In this document: piece after piece, positions 1 through 8,805 of the stretch
How the letters are laid out: each line of letters opens with the position of its first letter
How positions within the stretch are numbered: the first letter of the stretch is position 1
Origin: Candidatus Competibacter sp.
GTDB lineage: Bacteria > Pseudomonadota > Gammaproteobacteria > Competibacterales > Competibacteraceae
Assembly (NCBI GenBank): GCA_029624815.1
Contig: JARSSH010000057.1
Span: forward strand, 110,611 to 174,610
DNA length: 64,000 bases
Direction of reading: 5' to 3'
Made by a program: the position numbers and the translations under genes
Notes under the pieces: generated by a model
Databases searched by the model: none
Told to the model about the DNA's origin: nothing
Seen by the model: only the letters and a program-made list of their open reading frames with translations

Positions 1-59
1 CCGCGCCCGCCGCATCGGTGTCCACGCCCGCCGCATCGGTGTCCACGCCCGCCGCCCCG
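1..59 (+). repeat. 21-bp in-frame tandem repeat
   Basis: The unit beginning GTGTCCACGCCCGCC recurs at 18 and 39, with the end of a further copy at 1-17, so the array continues left of the window. It encodes the heptad V-S-T-P-A-A-S/P. The period is a multiple of three, so copy-number change would alter linker length without frameshift. Confidence 0.8.
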
Positions 60-698
60 GTGTCCGCGCCTGTCGTGTTGCCGGGGGCGAGTGCGGGCGC
101 GGGTGCGGGAGCGCCCACCACGGCGGCGGTCCCAGTCGAGGCCCCGAACGACTATTTCATCGGCCCACAGGATTTGTTGAAAGTCGAGGTGTTCGGCATC
201 GAGAGCCTGAACCGCTCGGTTCGGGTCAACTCCCGGGGTCAGATCGCTTTGCCGCTGGTCGGATTGGTGCAGGCGGGAGGCCGGACCGGCGAGCAACTGG
301 CGGCCGATATCGCCGCCCGGCTGGCCAAGGATTACCTACAGAATCCTCAAGTCACCATTTTCATCGAGGAATTTACCAGCCAGCGGGCCACGGTGGTGGG
401 CGCGGTCAAGACTCCGGGCGTGTTTCCGCTCAAGGGGCGGACCACCCTGATGCAGGTGGTGGCCAGCGCCGGCGGTCCGACCAGCGTGGCGGCCGGGACG
501 GTCGTGGTGCTGCGCCCCGCGGTGGACGGCACGCGCAAAATGCTGCAATACGACTTGGTGGCGATTCGCGATGGCGAGGCGCCGGACCCCGAAGTGCTCG
601 GCGAGGACGTCCTCCATGTCGAAACGTCGGGAGTGAGATCCACCGTCAAGGAAATTCTGGAATTTGTCCTGCCGTTCCGAGTGCTTTCCGCGTTCTAA
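3..698 (+). CDS. Polysaccharide export outer-membrane protein (Wza/EpsE-like), 5' partial
   Basis: Forms or contributes to the outer-membrane channel for an exopolysaccharide. The reading frame is open to the left edge, so the true start, and any signal peptide and lipobox, lie outside the window; a GTG at 18 is available but lies inside a 21-bp tandem repeat coding for an Ala/Pro/Ser/Thr/Val-rich segment. After this low-complexity stretch come a Poly_export domain (begins DYFIGPQDLLKVEVFG) and a SLBB-type beta-grasp segment (TVVGAVKTPGVFPL). A Wzc-like kinase follows 30 bp downstream, the usual partner. Function class is secure; the polymer exported is unknown. Confidence 0.88.
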   Translation, partial: APAASVSTPAASVSTPAAPVSAPVVLPGASAGAGAGAPTTAAVPVEAPNDYFIGPQDLLKVEVFGIESLNRSVRVNSRGQIALPLVGLVQAGGRTGEQLAADIAARLAKDYLQNPQVTIFIEEFTSQRATVVGAVKTPGVFPLKGRTTLMQVVASAGGPTSVAAGTVVVLRPAVDGTRKMLQYDLVAIRDGEAPDPEVLGEDVLHVETSGVRSTVKEILEFVLPFRVLSAF

Positions 699-728
699 CC
701 TGTATTTCGTCATCGGTACCCTTGATTA

Positions 729-3041
729 ATGACCATTCCCGAATTGCCTCAACCCCCAGACTCCAATTCGCCACCGCCCGGCCGGGTCTTGGCGGAGCGC
801 CAAAACAGCGTTCCCATGTTAGCCCAGCCGCGTGAAAAACCCCTGTTCGAGGAAGGGTCGGAAGAGGATACCATCGACCTCCGCGAGTTGTGGCAGGTCA
901 TCCTCAAGCGGCGCTGGACCATCCTCGTCTTCACGCTGATCGTGGTGACCGCCGTGGTGACCGCCACCTACCTGATGACGCCGATCTATCGCGCCAGCCT
1001 GACCTTGCAGATCGATCGCGAGGACATCAAGATCATGCAGGTGGGGGAAGTGTCGCCGGCTGAAGGAGGAGGATGGAGCAGCCAGGATTATTATCAAACC
1101 CAGTACGAACTGCTGAAGAGCCGCAGTTTGGCGCTGCGCGTGATCAACCAGTTGGGGCTGGCCGATCTTCCGCCGCCGCCGCCCTCGCCGCTGGCCCAGT
1201 TCAAGCAATGGCTGGCGGATTGGTTGCCGAAAGCCGACGACGCGAAACCGGAACCGCCCTCGGAAAACGCGCGGATCGAAGGCGTGATCAACGGATTCCT
1301 GGGCGATTTGACCGTCGAGCCGGTACGCAACTCGCGGCTGGTCAAACTGCATTACAACAGCCCCGATCCCAAGCAGGCGGCCGCCGTCCTCAACGCCGTG
1401 GCCAAGAGTTATATCAACCTGAACCTGGAGCGGCGCTTCGACGCGACCACATACGCCCGCAAATTCCTGCAAGAACGCTTGCAACAGGTCAAGCTCAAAC
1501 TGGAAGAGTCCGAGCGCGGACTGGTCGAATTTTCCCGTCAGGAGCAGATTTTCACCGTCGGCGATAAGGAGGGCATCGTCGGTCAGAGCCTGGAGGCCAC
1601 CAACGTCGCCTTGGGCGAGGCGGAAAAGCGGCGGGTCGCCGCCGAGGCGGTGTATCGGCAGATGCTGGCTACCCGCGGCCAGGGACTGAGTCAGGTGCTG
1701 GACAGCAAGATCATCCAGGATCTCAAACAGAGCAAGGCCAAGCTGGATGCCCAATACCAGGACAACCTCAGCATCTACAAGCCGGCTTATCCCACCATGG
1801 TGCAGCTACGCAACCAGATCAGCCAGATCGACAGCATGATCGAGCAGGAGATTGGCAACATTCGGGCGGCGATTACCGCCAACTACGAGGCAGCCAAGGC
1901 CGAGGAGACACTGTTGCACGCCAAGCTCGATCAGTTCAAACAGGAGGTGCTGGCCCTGCAGGATCGCAGTATCCAGTTCAATATCCTGCGTCGCGAGGTG
2001 GATACCAATCGCCAGCTCTATGACGGTCTGCTACAGCGCTTCAAGGAAGTCGGGGTGGCGGCCGGCGTCGGCACCAACAACATCTCGATCGTGGACGAGG
2101 CCAAGGCGCCCAGTTTCCCCTACAAGCCCAACTTGCGCCTGAACGCCCTGCTGGCGTTGGTGCTGGGCCTGCTGGGGGGAATCGGTCTGGCTTTTCTATT
2201 CGAGCATCTCGACGATACCTTCCGCAAACCCGAGGATTTGGAGAAACTGTTGGGGTTGCCGGTGCTGGGCATGATCCCGACGACCAAACGGGAGCGCGGC
2301 GACGAGCGCGCCATCGCCCTGATCGGCCACGACGACCCGCGCTCGGCCTTCGCCGAGGCTTACCGCTCGGTGCGCACCGCGCTGCAATTTTCCACCGTCA
2401 GCGGTGTGCCCCGGCTGCTGACCGTGACCAGCGCCATGCCCGGCGAAGGCAAGACCACCACCTCGTTGAGCCTGGCCATCCAGTTCGCCCAGGCGGGCAA
2501 ACGGACGCTGCTGATTGAGGCCGATCTGCGCAAACCCTCGCTCCACCAGGCCTTGAAACTCGACAACCAAACCGGGTTGACCAACTATCTGGCCGGCGGC
2601 GAGGTGCATCCGGCCGATATTACCCGCCCCACGCTCGTCGCCAACCTGTTCGCCATTCCGTCCGGACCGTTGCCGCCCAATCCCGCCGAGCTGTTGTCGT
2701 CCGGCCGGATGGTGGAGTTGCTGACGCTGGCCGCCGAGAAATTCGATCAGGTGGTGGTGGACAGTCCGCCGTTGCTGGGATTGGCCGACGGGCTGATCAT
2801 CGGCAATCTTTGCGAAGGCACTTTATTGACCGTGGAAATGGGCAGTACGCCGCGTGGTTACGTGCAAGGCGCCTTCAAACGGCTGCGAGAGGCGCGGGTG
2901 CCAGTGCTGGGCGCCCTCCTGACCAAGCTGGAGGCCCAACTCGGCTATCACAGCTATTACTACTACCATACCAGTTACTACGGTGAAGCCGCGTCCTCCG
3001 CCAAAAAGCTGCCATTCGAGGGAACGAAGGCGGAAGCATGA
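729..3041 (+). CDS. Polysaccharide co-polymerase with BY-kinase domain (Wzc/EpsB-like tyrosine autokinase)
   Basis: Inner-membrane protein that sets chain length and couples polymerisation to export of EPS. It is 770 aa, normal for a fused Wzc. Order of parts: cytosolic N-terminus, TM1 around residues 60-80, a Wzz-type periplasmic region with long coiled coils and a GNVR-like segment, TM2 (LNALLALVLGLLGGIGLAFL), then a BY-kinase. The kinase shows Walker A (GEGKTTT, Lys575), Walker A' (LIEADLRKP), Walker B (VVVDSPP, Asp678) and a C-terminal tyrosine cluster with seven Tyr between residues 740 and 751, the autophosphorylation tail. It follows the export gene and precedes other EPS genes, all on the + strand. 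Confidence 0.93.
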   Translation: MTIPELPQPPDSNSPPPGRVLAERQNSVPMLAQPREKPLFEEGSEEDTIDLRELWQVILKRRWTILVFTLIVVTAVVTATYLMTPIYRASLTLQIDREDIKIMQVGEVSPAEGGGWSSQDYYQTQYELLKSRSLALRVINQLGLADLPPPPPSPLAQFKQWLADWLPKADDAKPEPPSENARIEGVINGFLGDLTVEPVRNSRLVKLHYNSPDPKQAAAVLNAVAKSYINLNLERRFDATTYARKFLQERLQQVKLKLEESERGLVEFSRQEQIFTVGDKEGIVGQSLEATNVALGEAEKRRVAAEAVYRQMLATRGQGLSQVLDSKIIQDLKQSKAKLDAQYQDNLSIYKPAYPTMVQLRNQISQIDSMIEQEIGNIRAAITANYEAAKAEETLLHAKLDQFKQEVLALQDRSIQFNILRREVDTNRQLYDGLLQRFKEVGVAAGVGTNNISIVDEAKAPSFPYKPNLRLNALLALVLGLLGGIGLAFLFEHLDDTFRKPEDLEKLLGLPVLGMIPTTKRERGDERAIALIGHDDPRSAFAEAYRSVRTALQFSTVSGVPRLLTVTSAMPGEGKTTTSLSLAIQFAQAGKRTLLIEADLRKPSLHQALKLDNQTGLTNYLAGGEVHPADITRPTLVANLFAIPSGPLPPNPAELLSSGRMVELLTLAAEKFDQVVVDSPPLLGLADGLIIGNLCEGTLLTVEMGSTPRGYVQGAFKRLREARVPVLGALLTKLEAQLGYHSYYYYHTSYYGEAASSAKKLPFEGTKAEA

Positions 3042-3051
3042 GGCCTGAGGC

Positions 3052-4686
3052 GTGACCGATCCGGGTTCCGACATCTTCGAACTGGCGCTGGCCTGCTATC
3101 GCACCCCACTGGCCCATCAAAACCGAATGAGTCTCGCCGCGCCGTTGCCGCGAGACATGAACCGGCTGCTGTGGTTGGCCAACGGTTCGTCGGAGATGCT
3201 GGAGAGCGCCACCCGCCAGACCGGAACCAAGGCCGACGAACTGCGGGACGCCGCCCGATTTCTGGTCCAGCAGCTTTGCTTCGCCCGTGGCGCCAGCCAT
3301 TACCGTGTGCTGGGGCTGGAGCCCGACGCGACAGCCGAACAGCTTAAGGAACACCACCGCTTGCTGATGCGGTTGTTTCACCCAGACCGGGCGGGCGGCG
3401 GCGAAAGTTGGACCGATCACTTTGCCAGCCGGGCCAACGAGGCATGGACCGTGCTGTCCCGCGCGCAGCCCCGCGCGGCTTACGATGCGGGTCGGTCGTC
3501 GTCGCCGTCATGGGTCGTTGCCCCGGTCGCCGCCGATTCAACCGTCCCCCTCGCCGCGGATCCGATTCACGCCCCGCGTCCGCGCAACACTGTTTTTTCT
3601 CGCGCCCGAAGCCCCGCGCCGCGCCGCGGGATGCCTGCTTTGGTGTTGGGCGGCTTCGCTTTGGCGGCGGTGCTGGGGGTCTGGGGCGTTTACGAAACCA
3701 GACCGCCCGTCAGCATGCCCGCCGCGCCCGCTCGTCCCGCGCCCGAATCCGAATCCGAATCCGAATCGTCGTCCGCCGACCCGGCCGATCGCAGCGCCAT
3801 CGCCGCGCTGCTGGCCGCGCCGGACTGGCAGGCTTTGGGGCAACGCGAGCGCCAGGCCCGCCAGCGGGCCAGCGCAAGCCACACGGCCAGGGAAGAGTTG
3901 GAACAGGCGCACCGGGAGCGGCTGGCCGCCGATGCGGTGCTGCTGGATCGGATTCGCGCGGAGCGTACCCAGTTGGAAGAACGGTTGCGCACCGAGCAGT
4001 TGCGCGCCGAACGGACCTGGAGCGAACGGCTGGCCGCCGAGCAGGCCAAGCTGGAGCGCTTGAAGGCCGAACAGCTTCAAGCGGAGCGGGCGCGGGACGA
4101 GCGGCTGGCGGCCGAGCAGGCGAAACTGGCGCAGTTGAAGGCCGAACAGGCCAAAGCCGAGCAGATGGCCGAGGCCTTGCGAGCCGAGCGGGAACAGCTT
4201 GAGCGAAGCCGGCTGAAGCGGACCGAGGCGACGCCGGCACGGCAGGCGCGACCCGACCCGCCGACGGAACAGCCGAGCGAATCGCGCCGGGGTGTCGCCG
4301 CTCCGGATGCCGAGACCTTGGCCAGCGAGGAGTTGAGCGGACTGATCAAGCGCTATACCGATGCCTACCGGCGTGGCGATCTCGATGGCCTGATGAGTCT
4401 GTTCTCGGCCGATGCCCGCGGCAAGGGAGGAGTTGGCCGTGACCGCATTCGCCAGGATTACGACACGCTGTTCGGCACGCACCAGGTCCGGCGGATGCAG
4501 TTGCGCGATGTGAGTTGGGCGCGCAACGGCGGCTCCGCCAGCGCTGTCGGCCGCTATGAAGTGTGGTTGCAGCGGCGCGACAATGGCGATTTGATTCAAT
4601 TGGCGGGCGATATCCACTTCAAAGTGCGCAAGCAGGACGGGTGGCTATCCATCGTGGCCATCGATTACGCCTGGCCGGAACATTGA
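3052..4686 (+). CDS. J-domain membrane protein with coiled coil and C-terminal NTF2/SnoaL-like domain
   Basis: Role unknown; probably an accessory factor of the EPS machinery. The GTG start is 10 bp after the kinase gene. Residues about 80-145 form a J-domain with the diagnostic HPD at 110-112 (LFHPDRAGG), implying DnaK recruitment on the cytosolic side. One TM helix starts near 194 (MPALVLGGFALAAVLGVWG), followed by an acidic Glu-Ser repeat, an Ala/Glu/Arg/Leu coiled coil (about 255-395) and a C-terminal NTF2/SnoaL-like domain (LIKRYTDAYRRGDLDGLMSL). Each domain call comes from motif recognition; no experimentally studied protein with this order is known to me. Confidence 0.75.
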   Translation: MTDPGSDIFELALACYRTPLAHQNRMSLAAPLPRDMNRLLWLANGSSEMLESATRQTGTKADELRDAARFLVQQLCFARGASHYRVLGLEPDATAEQLKEHHRLLMRLFHPDRAGGGESWTDHFASRANEAWTVLSRAQPRAAYDAGRSSSPSWVVAPVAADSTVPLAADPIHAPRPRNTVFSRARSPAPRRGMPALVLGGFALAAVLGVWGVYETRPPVSMPAAPARPAPESESESESSSADPADRSAIAALLAAPDWQALGQRERQARQRASASHTAREELEQAHRERLAADAVLLDRIRAERTQLEERLRTEQLRAERTWSERLAAEQAKLERLKAEQLQAERARDERLAAEQAKLAQLKAEQAKAEQMAEALRAEREQLERSRLKRTEATPARQARPDPPTEQPSESRRGVAAPDAETLASEELSGLIKRYTDAYRRGDLDGLMSLFSADARGKGGVGRDRIRQDYDTLFGTHQVRRMQLRDVSWARNGGSASAVGRYEVWLQRRDNGDLIQLAGDIHFKVRKQDGWLSIVAIDYAWPEH

Positions 4687-4731
4687 GTGGGGTGGAAATT
4701 GCAACCCGCGACGGCCGAAAGAGCCCAAAAC

Positions 4732-5973
4732 ATGGCGGTGACGAACATTAAAAGGATCGGGACGGTGGGTTTGACCTTGCTGGGCGTGGTATTGGCTTGG
4801 CGGGTGCTGGTGACCGGTCTGGCCGAGTACTACGCCGCCCAGGACACACCGGAGGCCGACGCCGGCGCGCTGCGCTGGCAAAGTGCTCAGCCGGCCGCGT
4901 TGTACCGGCAGGGTCTGGCGCTGGCCGGGCGCGATCCAGCCGCCGCCAAGCGGCTGTATCAGGCGGCGGCCTGGGCCAATCCCACCGACGCGCTGGTCTA
5001 TTTGGCGCTGGCCGAACTGCAAGCGAGCGCCGGCCAGCCATCCGCCGCGGTCGCGCTGGCGGAAATAGCCGATGCGCTGGGGCCGATGCGTACGCCGGTA
5101 CTGGCGCGTTCGGCGGCGTTCTGGTTGGCCCAGGGCCGACCGGACCGGACATTGGCGCGTTGGGACATGTTGCTGCGGAACCGGTCGGGAATCGCCGCTC
5201 AATTGTATCCGTTGCTATTGCGCTGGGCCGAGAGCGCCGAGGCCCGGCCGCTATTGCGGCCGTTGCTGGCCGATCCGCCGCCATGGTGGGACGCGTTCTT
5301 CGCCTACGTCGCGGCCAAGGCGGCGCGCTTGGAAGCGGTGGCCTTTCTGTATGGTAACCGCGAACGGGGCGGAAAACCGCCTGAGGCCGCCGAACAAAAG
5401 GTTTATCTGGAGCGGTTATGGCGGGAAGGTCACTGGCTGGAGACGTATCTGGCTTGGTTGAGCGGGCTGGACGAACGCCAGCAACAGGGCTTGGGTAACC
5501 TCTACAACGGCGGTTTTGAGTTACCGATCACTGGACTGGGTTTCGATTGGCGGATCTCGGCGCCGCGCGGGGCGCTGGTCGAAATCGCCGAGACCTACGG
5601 CACTCACGGTGGCAAAGCCCTGCATGTCACTTTCAACGGCCAGCGAGTGCGTTTCCGGCATGTTCGTCAGCCTCTGTATCTGGAGCCGGGTCGCTACCGC
5701 TTGCAGGGGCGAGCGCGCCCGGACGGTCTGCGGGCGGAACGGGGTTTGCACTGGACGGTGCGCTGTGGCGAGTCGAATGAGCGACGGTTGGTGGCGGGCC
5801 CATCCTTTATCGGTTCCGGCGACTGGCAGCTTTTTACCCAGGATTTCACGGTGCCGGAGGCGGATTGTCCGGTGCAATGGCTGGAGCTGGAGCTGGAGGG
5901 TCGGGCGGAATTGGATTTCGAGGTTCAGGGCGAGATCTGGTTCGACGATCTGGCCATCAACCGGCAGGGTTAG
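4732..5973 (+). CDS. EPS-locus TPR-like protein with C-terminal jelly-roll-like domain
   Basis: Function unknown. The frame is open from a GTG at 4687 that abuts the previous stop, but the ATG at 4732 gives a cleaner membrane anchor (TVGLTLLGVVLAWRVLVTGL) and is preferred. Residues about 40-190 are Ala/Leu-rich helical hairpins of TPR type (LYRQGLALAGRDPAAAKRL). The last 150 residues look like an all-beta, carbohydrate-binding-like fold (NLYNGGFELPITGLGFDWRI, then YLEPGRYRLQGRARPDG). Placement between the kinase block and the polymerase suggests a scaffold in polymer synthesis, by inference from position. Confidence 0.7.
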   Translation: MAVTNIKRIGTVGLTLLGVVLAWRVLVTGLAEYYAAQDTPEADAGALRWQSAQPAALYRQGLALAGRDPAAAKRLYQAAAWANPTDALVYLALAELQASAGQPSAAVALAEIADALGPMRTPVLARSAAFWLAQGRPDRTLARWDMLLRNRSGIAAQLYPLLLRWAESAEARPLLRPLLADPPPWWDAFFAYVAAKAARLEAVAFLYGNRERGGKPPEAAEQKVYLERLWREGHWLETYLAWLSGLDERQQQGLGNLYNGGFELPITGLGFDWRISAPRGALVEIAETYGTHGGKALHVTFNGQRVRFRHVRQPLYLEPGRYRLQGRARPDGLRAERGLHWTVRCGESNERRLVAGPSFIGSGDWQLFTQDFTVPEADCPVQWLELELEGRAELDFEVQGEIWFDDLAINRQG

Positions 5974-6053
5974 GTGGACGGCATTCCTCCCGGCGAGCGT
6001 TCGTCCGCTTGACGGTCGCCGGTTTATTGATCTGATCGAGCCTTATGCCAGTA

Positions 6054-6119
6054 TATAGCCATCCTATTCGGATTATGGACGCCCGGGTAAGCAACCACAA
6101 TTGGTTCAGGATTGCTATA
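6054..6119. mobile_element. Short MITE-like element (66 bp)
   Basis: Ends are near-perfect inverted repeats: TATAGCCATCCT at 6054-6065 and AGGATTGCTATA at 6108-6119, embedded in TATATAGC...GCTATATA. The interior carries GGACGCCC and GCAACCACAA, which also occur in the longer elements at 55020-55310, so this is probably an internally deleted copy of the same family. It lies in the 250-bp gap between two EPS genes, where no coding sequence is seen. Confidence 0.7.
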
Positions 6120-6223
6120 TATGGTTTATTTTATTGTATGCTTATACTGATGCTTAACGAAGTGCTTGTGCCGCCTCTCGGGCGGGGTTGATGGTGGTGG
6201 TCGGAAGCGAGAGGGTTGATGAA

Positions 6224-7231
6224 ATGAAAATACGAGCGATGAGTGCGAGTTTGGCGCTGGCCCTGGCGGGATATGCCGCCGGCGCCAATGCATTGGAGCC
6301 GTCCGCCGTGCTGCGGCAGATGCAAGGGCGGGTGTTCGCCGACCAAGCCACGACGGTGGGGCTGGCTCGGGATGGCCTGCCTTTGTACGCCGGCAACCGG
6401 GTGGTGGCGGTCGCTGGCGGCCGGGCGGAAGTGGTCTATCCGGATGGCTGCACGGTGGCGGTGCCCGAGAACAGCCTGCTGGCCATCGGAGCCCCGGAAC
6501 AGTGCCGCCAAGGGCGGGCCCGCGTTCGGACCATCGATGGGTTTCAGGACACCCGCATCGGCCAAGCAGGTCCGCTGCCGGCGTCGGGATCCAGTGGGGG
6601 CGACAGGTGGGACGCGCGCTTGGAACAACCGAAGGGTAGCACCTTTGTGGAGGAAAACGGTGTCCGGGCGCCGGCCAAACAGAACATGGGCGTCGAGAAC
6701 GACACCCGGTTGATCACCCAAAAGAACAGCGAAGTTACGGTCGTTTTCAAAGGCTGCGAGGTGGAGGTCGGTCCCGGCGAGAGCGTCAAGGTCGAAGACT
6801 TGAGAGCCCGCTGCAATGAGGGCGTCCTGGATGGCGGCAAGACCGGAAAAGAGCTGGTCGCGGGGCTGAAGCAGCCGAGAGGCGAGGTGTTCGTTGGTGA
6901 GGGGAGCGGCCGGGCGGCGGTGAGTTCAAGAAGGCCCGTCGTTGGCGACGACCTGATCGTTACCGGCGCGAACAGCCGGGTTGTTGTCGTGTTCGACGGT
7001 TGCCAGACCCGAGTGGGAGAGGATAAGGATGTGCTGGTCAAGGATCTGTCGAGCCTTTGCGTGGCGGGTTTCTTGGCAGGGACAGGCGCTGCCGCCGGAG
7101 CGGCGGGCGTCACCGGAGCCGCTGGATTTATCGCCGGACCGACCATCATTGCCGTGGCGGGCGCGGCGACGGTCGCGGGGGCCATTGCATCGACTAACGA
7201 TGACGACGATGGGCCTGCCAGCCCTCAGTAA
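6224..7231 (+). CDS. Secreted protein with three tandem FecR-like repeats
   Basis: Function unknown; found in an EPS locus. The frame extends to a TTG at 6188, but the ATG at 6224 has GAGAGGG nine bases upstream and begins a typical signal peptide (MKIRAMSASLALALAGYAAG). The mature part holds three repeats of roughly 70-100 residues, each with an R-V-F/T-F-V strand, a hydrophobic V-V-V/F-x-G-C strand and a second Cys: DGCTVAVP...QC, KGCEVEVGPGESVKV...C, DGCQTRVGEDKDVLV...C. This resembles the FecR periplasmic fold without a sensor context. The C-terminus is a Gly/Ala hydrophobic helix ending in an acidic tail (TNDDDDGPASPQ). Confidence 0.7.
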   Translation: MKIRAMSASLALALAGYAAGANALEPSAVLRQMQGRVFADQATTVGLARDGLPLYAGNRVVAVAGGRAEVVYPDGCTVAVPENSLLAIGAPEQCRQGRARVRTIDGFQDTRIGQAGPLPASGSSGGDRWDARLEQPKGSTFVEENGVRAPAKQNMGVENDTRLITQKNSEVTVVFKGCEVEVGPGESVKVEDLRARCNEGVLDGGKTGKELVAGLKQPRGEVFVGEGSGRAAVSSRRPVVGDDLIVTGANSRVVVVFDGCQTRVGEDKDVLVKDLSSLCVAGFLAGTGAAAGAAGVTGAAGFIAGPTIIAVAGAATVAGAIASTNDDDDGPASPQ

Positions 7232-7263
7232 TCGCCCTTGATGTTGTTGCCTTGGAGTCGAGC

Positions 7264-8799
7264 GTGCCTGTGAGTTCTGGCACAAACCGCGCCGCCGAAA
7301 GCGGCGCGGTTTTATTTTATGGCTTGGCGGCCCTGCTGGTGTTCGCGCCGCTGTACTGGGGCGGCAGCCGACCCCTACCGCTGCTGGTCATGGAACTGGC
7401 GGCGCTGGTGCTGCTGGTCGGCTTGGCTTGGAGGGGATCGGGATTGGTTCGGTCTTCGGTGCTGTCCAAGCCGGTGAAGGCCTTTCTCGTTGCGCTCTTT
7501 CTGCTGCCGCTACCGCAGTTGTTGCCGGCGCCACTGGTGCTTTGGAGCCATTTGCCCGGACGGGAGTTTTACGCCGGAGCACTGCGCTTGGCTGGTGTGG
7601 GCGACGCCGGTTTCGACTGGCGCGCGATTTCGCTGGCGCCGTCCTCGACCGAGGCCGCTTGGCTGGCGTTGTTGCCGCCGCTGACGGTGTTCGTGGCGGC
7701 GAGCTTTTTGTCGGGCCAACGACTGTTGGCGCTGGCGCAAGTGTTTCTGGGAATCGCCGTGGGCCAGGCGCTGCTGGGTTTGATTCAATACGGCGATGGC
7801 GCGGATAGCGCATTCCGGTTTGGCAGTACGCTGATGGACGGTAGCGCCTCGGGCACCTACACCAACCGCAATCATTTGGCGGGCCTGCTGGAAATGGCGC
7901 TGCCCCTTGCCCTGGCGCTGCTGGCGGGCACGGTCGGTCACGGCGTGCCCCGATATCGCGGCCATGGCCATCGCAAGCGGACCTTGCGGCAATGGTTGGC
8001 GCGCTTTAGCGTGGACCGGATCAACCAGGCGACGCTGTATGGCGCGGCGGCGCTAGCGATCCTGCTGGGGCTGGTGTTCACGCGCTCTCGCGCCGGGGTC
8101 AGCCTGGCGATGTTGGGTATTCTGCTATGCACCGCGATGTTTTCGACCCGATTGGGCGGACGCAACGTCTATGGGCTGATGGGGAGTTTCACCGCCGTTG
8201 GGGTCGGACTGGCCGGGTTGATCGGATTGGCGCCGGTCTGGAGCCGCTTTGCCTATACGGATCCGATCGAGGACGGGCGTTGGCGGATCTTCGACGCCAC
8301 CCTCCAGGCGGCTGGCGAATTCTTTCCGCTGGGCAGCGGAGGGGGCACCTTCGAGGATGTCTTGCGGCGGTTTCACCCAGCGGATTTCTTGGGAGCGACC
8401 ATCAACCGGGCCCACAACGATTACCTGGAATGGTTGTTGGAATTCGGACTGGCCGCGGCCCTGCTCATTGTGGTCTGGCTGGTCTTTTACATGCGCCAGT
8501 GGGGGCGGGTATGGAAGCGCGGCGAGTGGACGCCGCTGCGCTTCGCTCAGGCCGGGGCCGGGATTGCGCTGCTGTTGATGATGTTGCATACACTGGTGGA
8601 TTTTAATCTGCGGATACCGGCCAACGCCGTATTCACGGCCTTGCTGGCGGCATTGTTTTTCCACCGCCCAATCGGGGAAAAGCGGCAACCCACGCCGCGG
8701 ATGTCGGCGGACGCTGACGGAGAGGAAGCGCCCGCCGCCGTGCCGGTTCGTGCCTATGAAATTCCGCCGGAGAATCGCACCAACCCATTTGCAGTGTGA
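7264..8799 (+). CDS. O-antigen ligase / Wzy-type polysaccharide polymerase family membrane protein
   Basis: Polytopic inner-membrane protein joining lipid-linked glycan units, most likely the EPS polymerase of this locus. GTG at 7264 is chosen because GGAG lies at 7254-7257; a TTG at 7252 is in frame but overlaps that site. About eleven hydrophobic helices are visible, with the large loop of the Wzy_C family between them and its signatures PLGSGGGTFEDV and NRAHNDYLEWLLEFG. The C-terminal 50 residues are polar. The codons just after the start overlap a terminator-like hairpin at 7285-7320. Polymerase versus ligase cannot be decided from sequence alone. Confidence 0.85.
   Translation: MPVSSGTNRAAESGAVLFYGLAALLVFAPLYWGGSRPLPLLVMELAALVLLVGLAWRGSGLVRSSVLSKPVKAFLVALFLLPLPQLLPAPLVLWSHLPGREFYAGALRLAGVGDAGFDWRAISLAPSSTEAAWLALLPPLTVFVAASFLSGQRLLALAQVFLGIAVGQALLGLIQYGDGADSAFRFGSTLMDGSASGTYTNRNHLAGLLEMALPLALALLAGTVGHGVPRYRGHGHRKRTLRQWLARFSVDRINQATLYGAAALAILLGLVFTRSRAGVSLAMLGILLCTAMFSTRLGGRNVYGLMGSFTAVGVGLAGLIGLAPVWSRFAYTDPIEDGRWRIFDATLQAAGEFFPLGSGGGTFEDVLRRFHPADFLGATINRAHNDYLEWLLEFGLAAALLIVVWLVFYMRQWGRVWKRGEWTPLRFAQAGAGIALLLMMLHTLVDFNLRIPANAVFTALLAALFFHRPIGEKRQPTPRMSADADGEEAPAAVPVRAYEIPPENRTNPFAV
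7285..7320 (+). terminator. Intrinsic-terminator-like hairpin inside the 5' end of the polymerase gene
   Basis: An 11-bp perfect stem (AACCGCGCCGC / GCGGCGCGGTT) closes a CGAAA loop and is followed by TTATTTTAT. It covers about codons 8-19 of the polymerase frame. It could end transcription from the FecR-like gene or attenuate the polymerase. Confidence 0.6.
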
Positions 8800-8805
8800 G
8801 GCGGA

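Noticed and set aside
3538-4617. 359-codon open frame antisense to the J-domain protein
   Set aside because: It is a shadow produced by GC-rich third positions of a gene with clear domains; no ribosome site and low-complexity composition.
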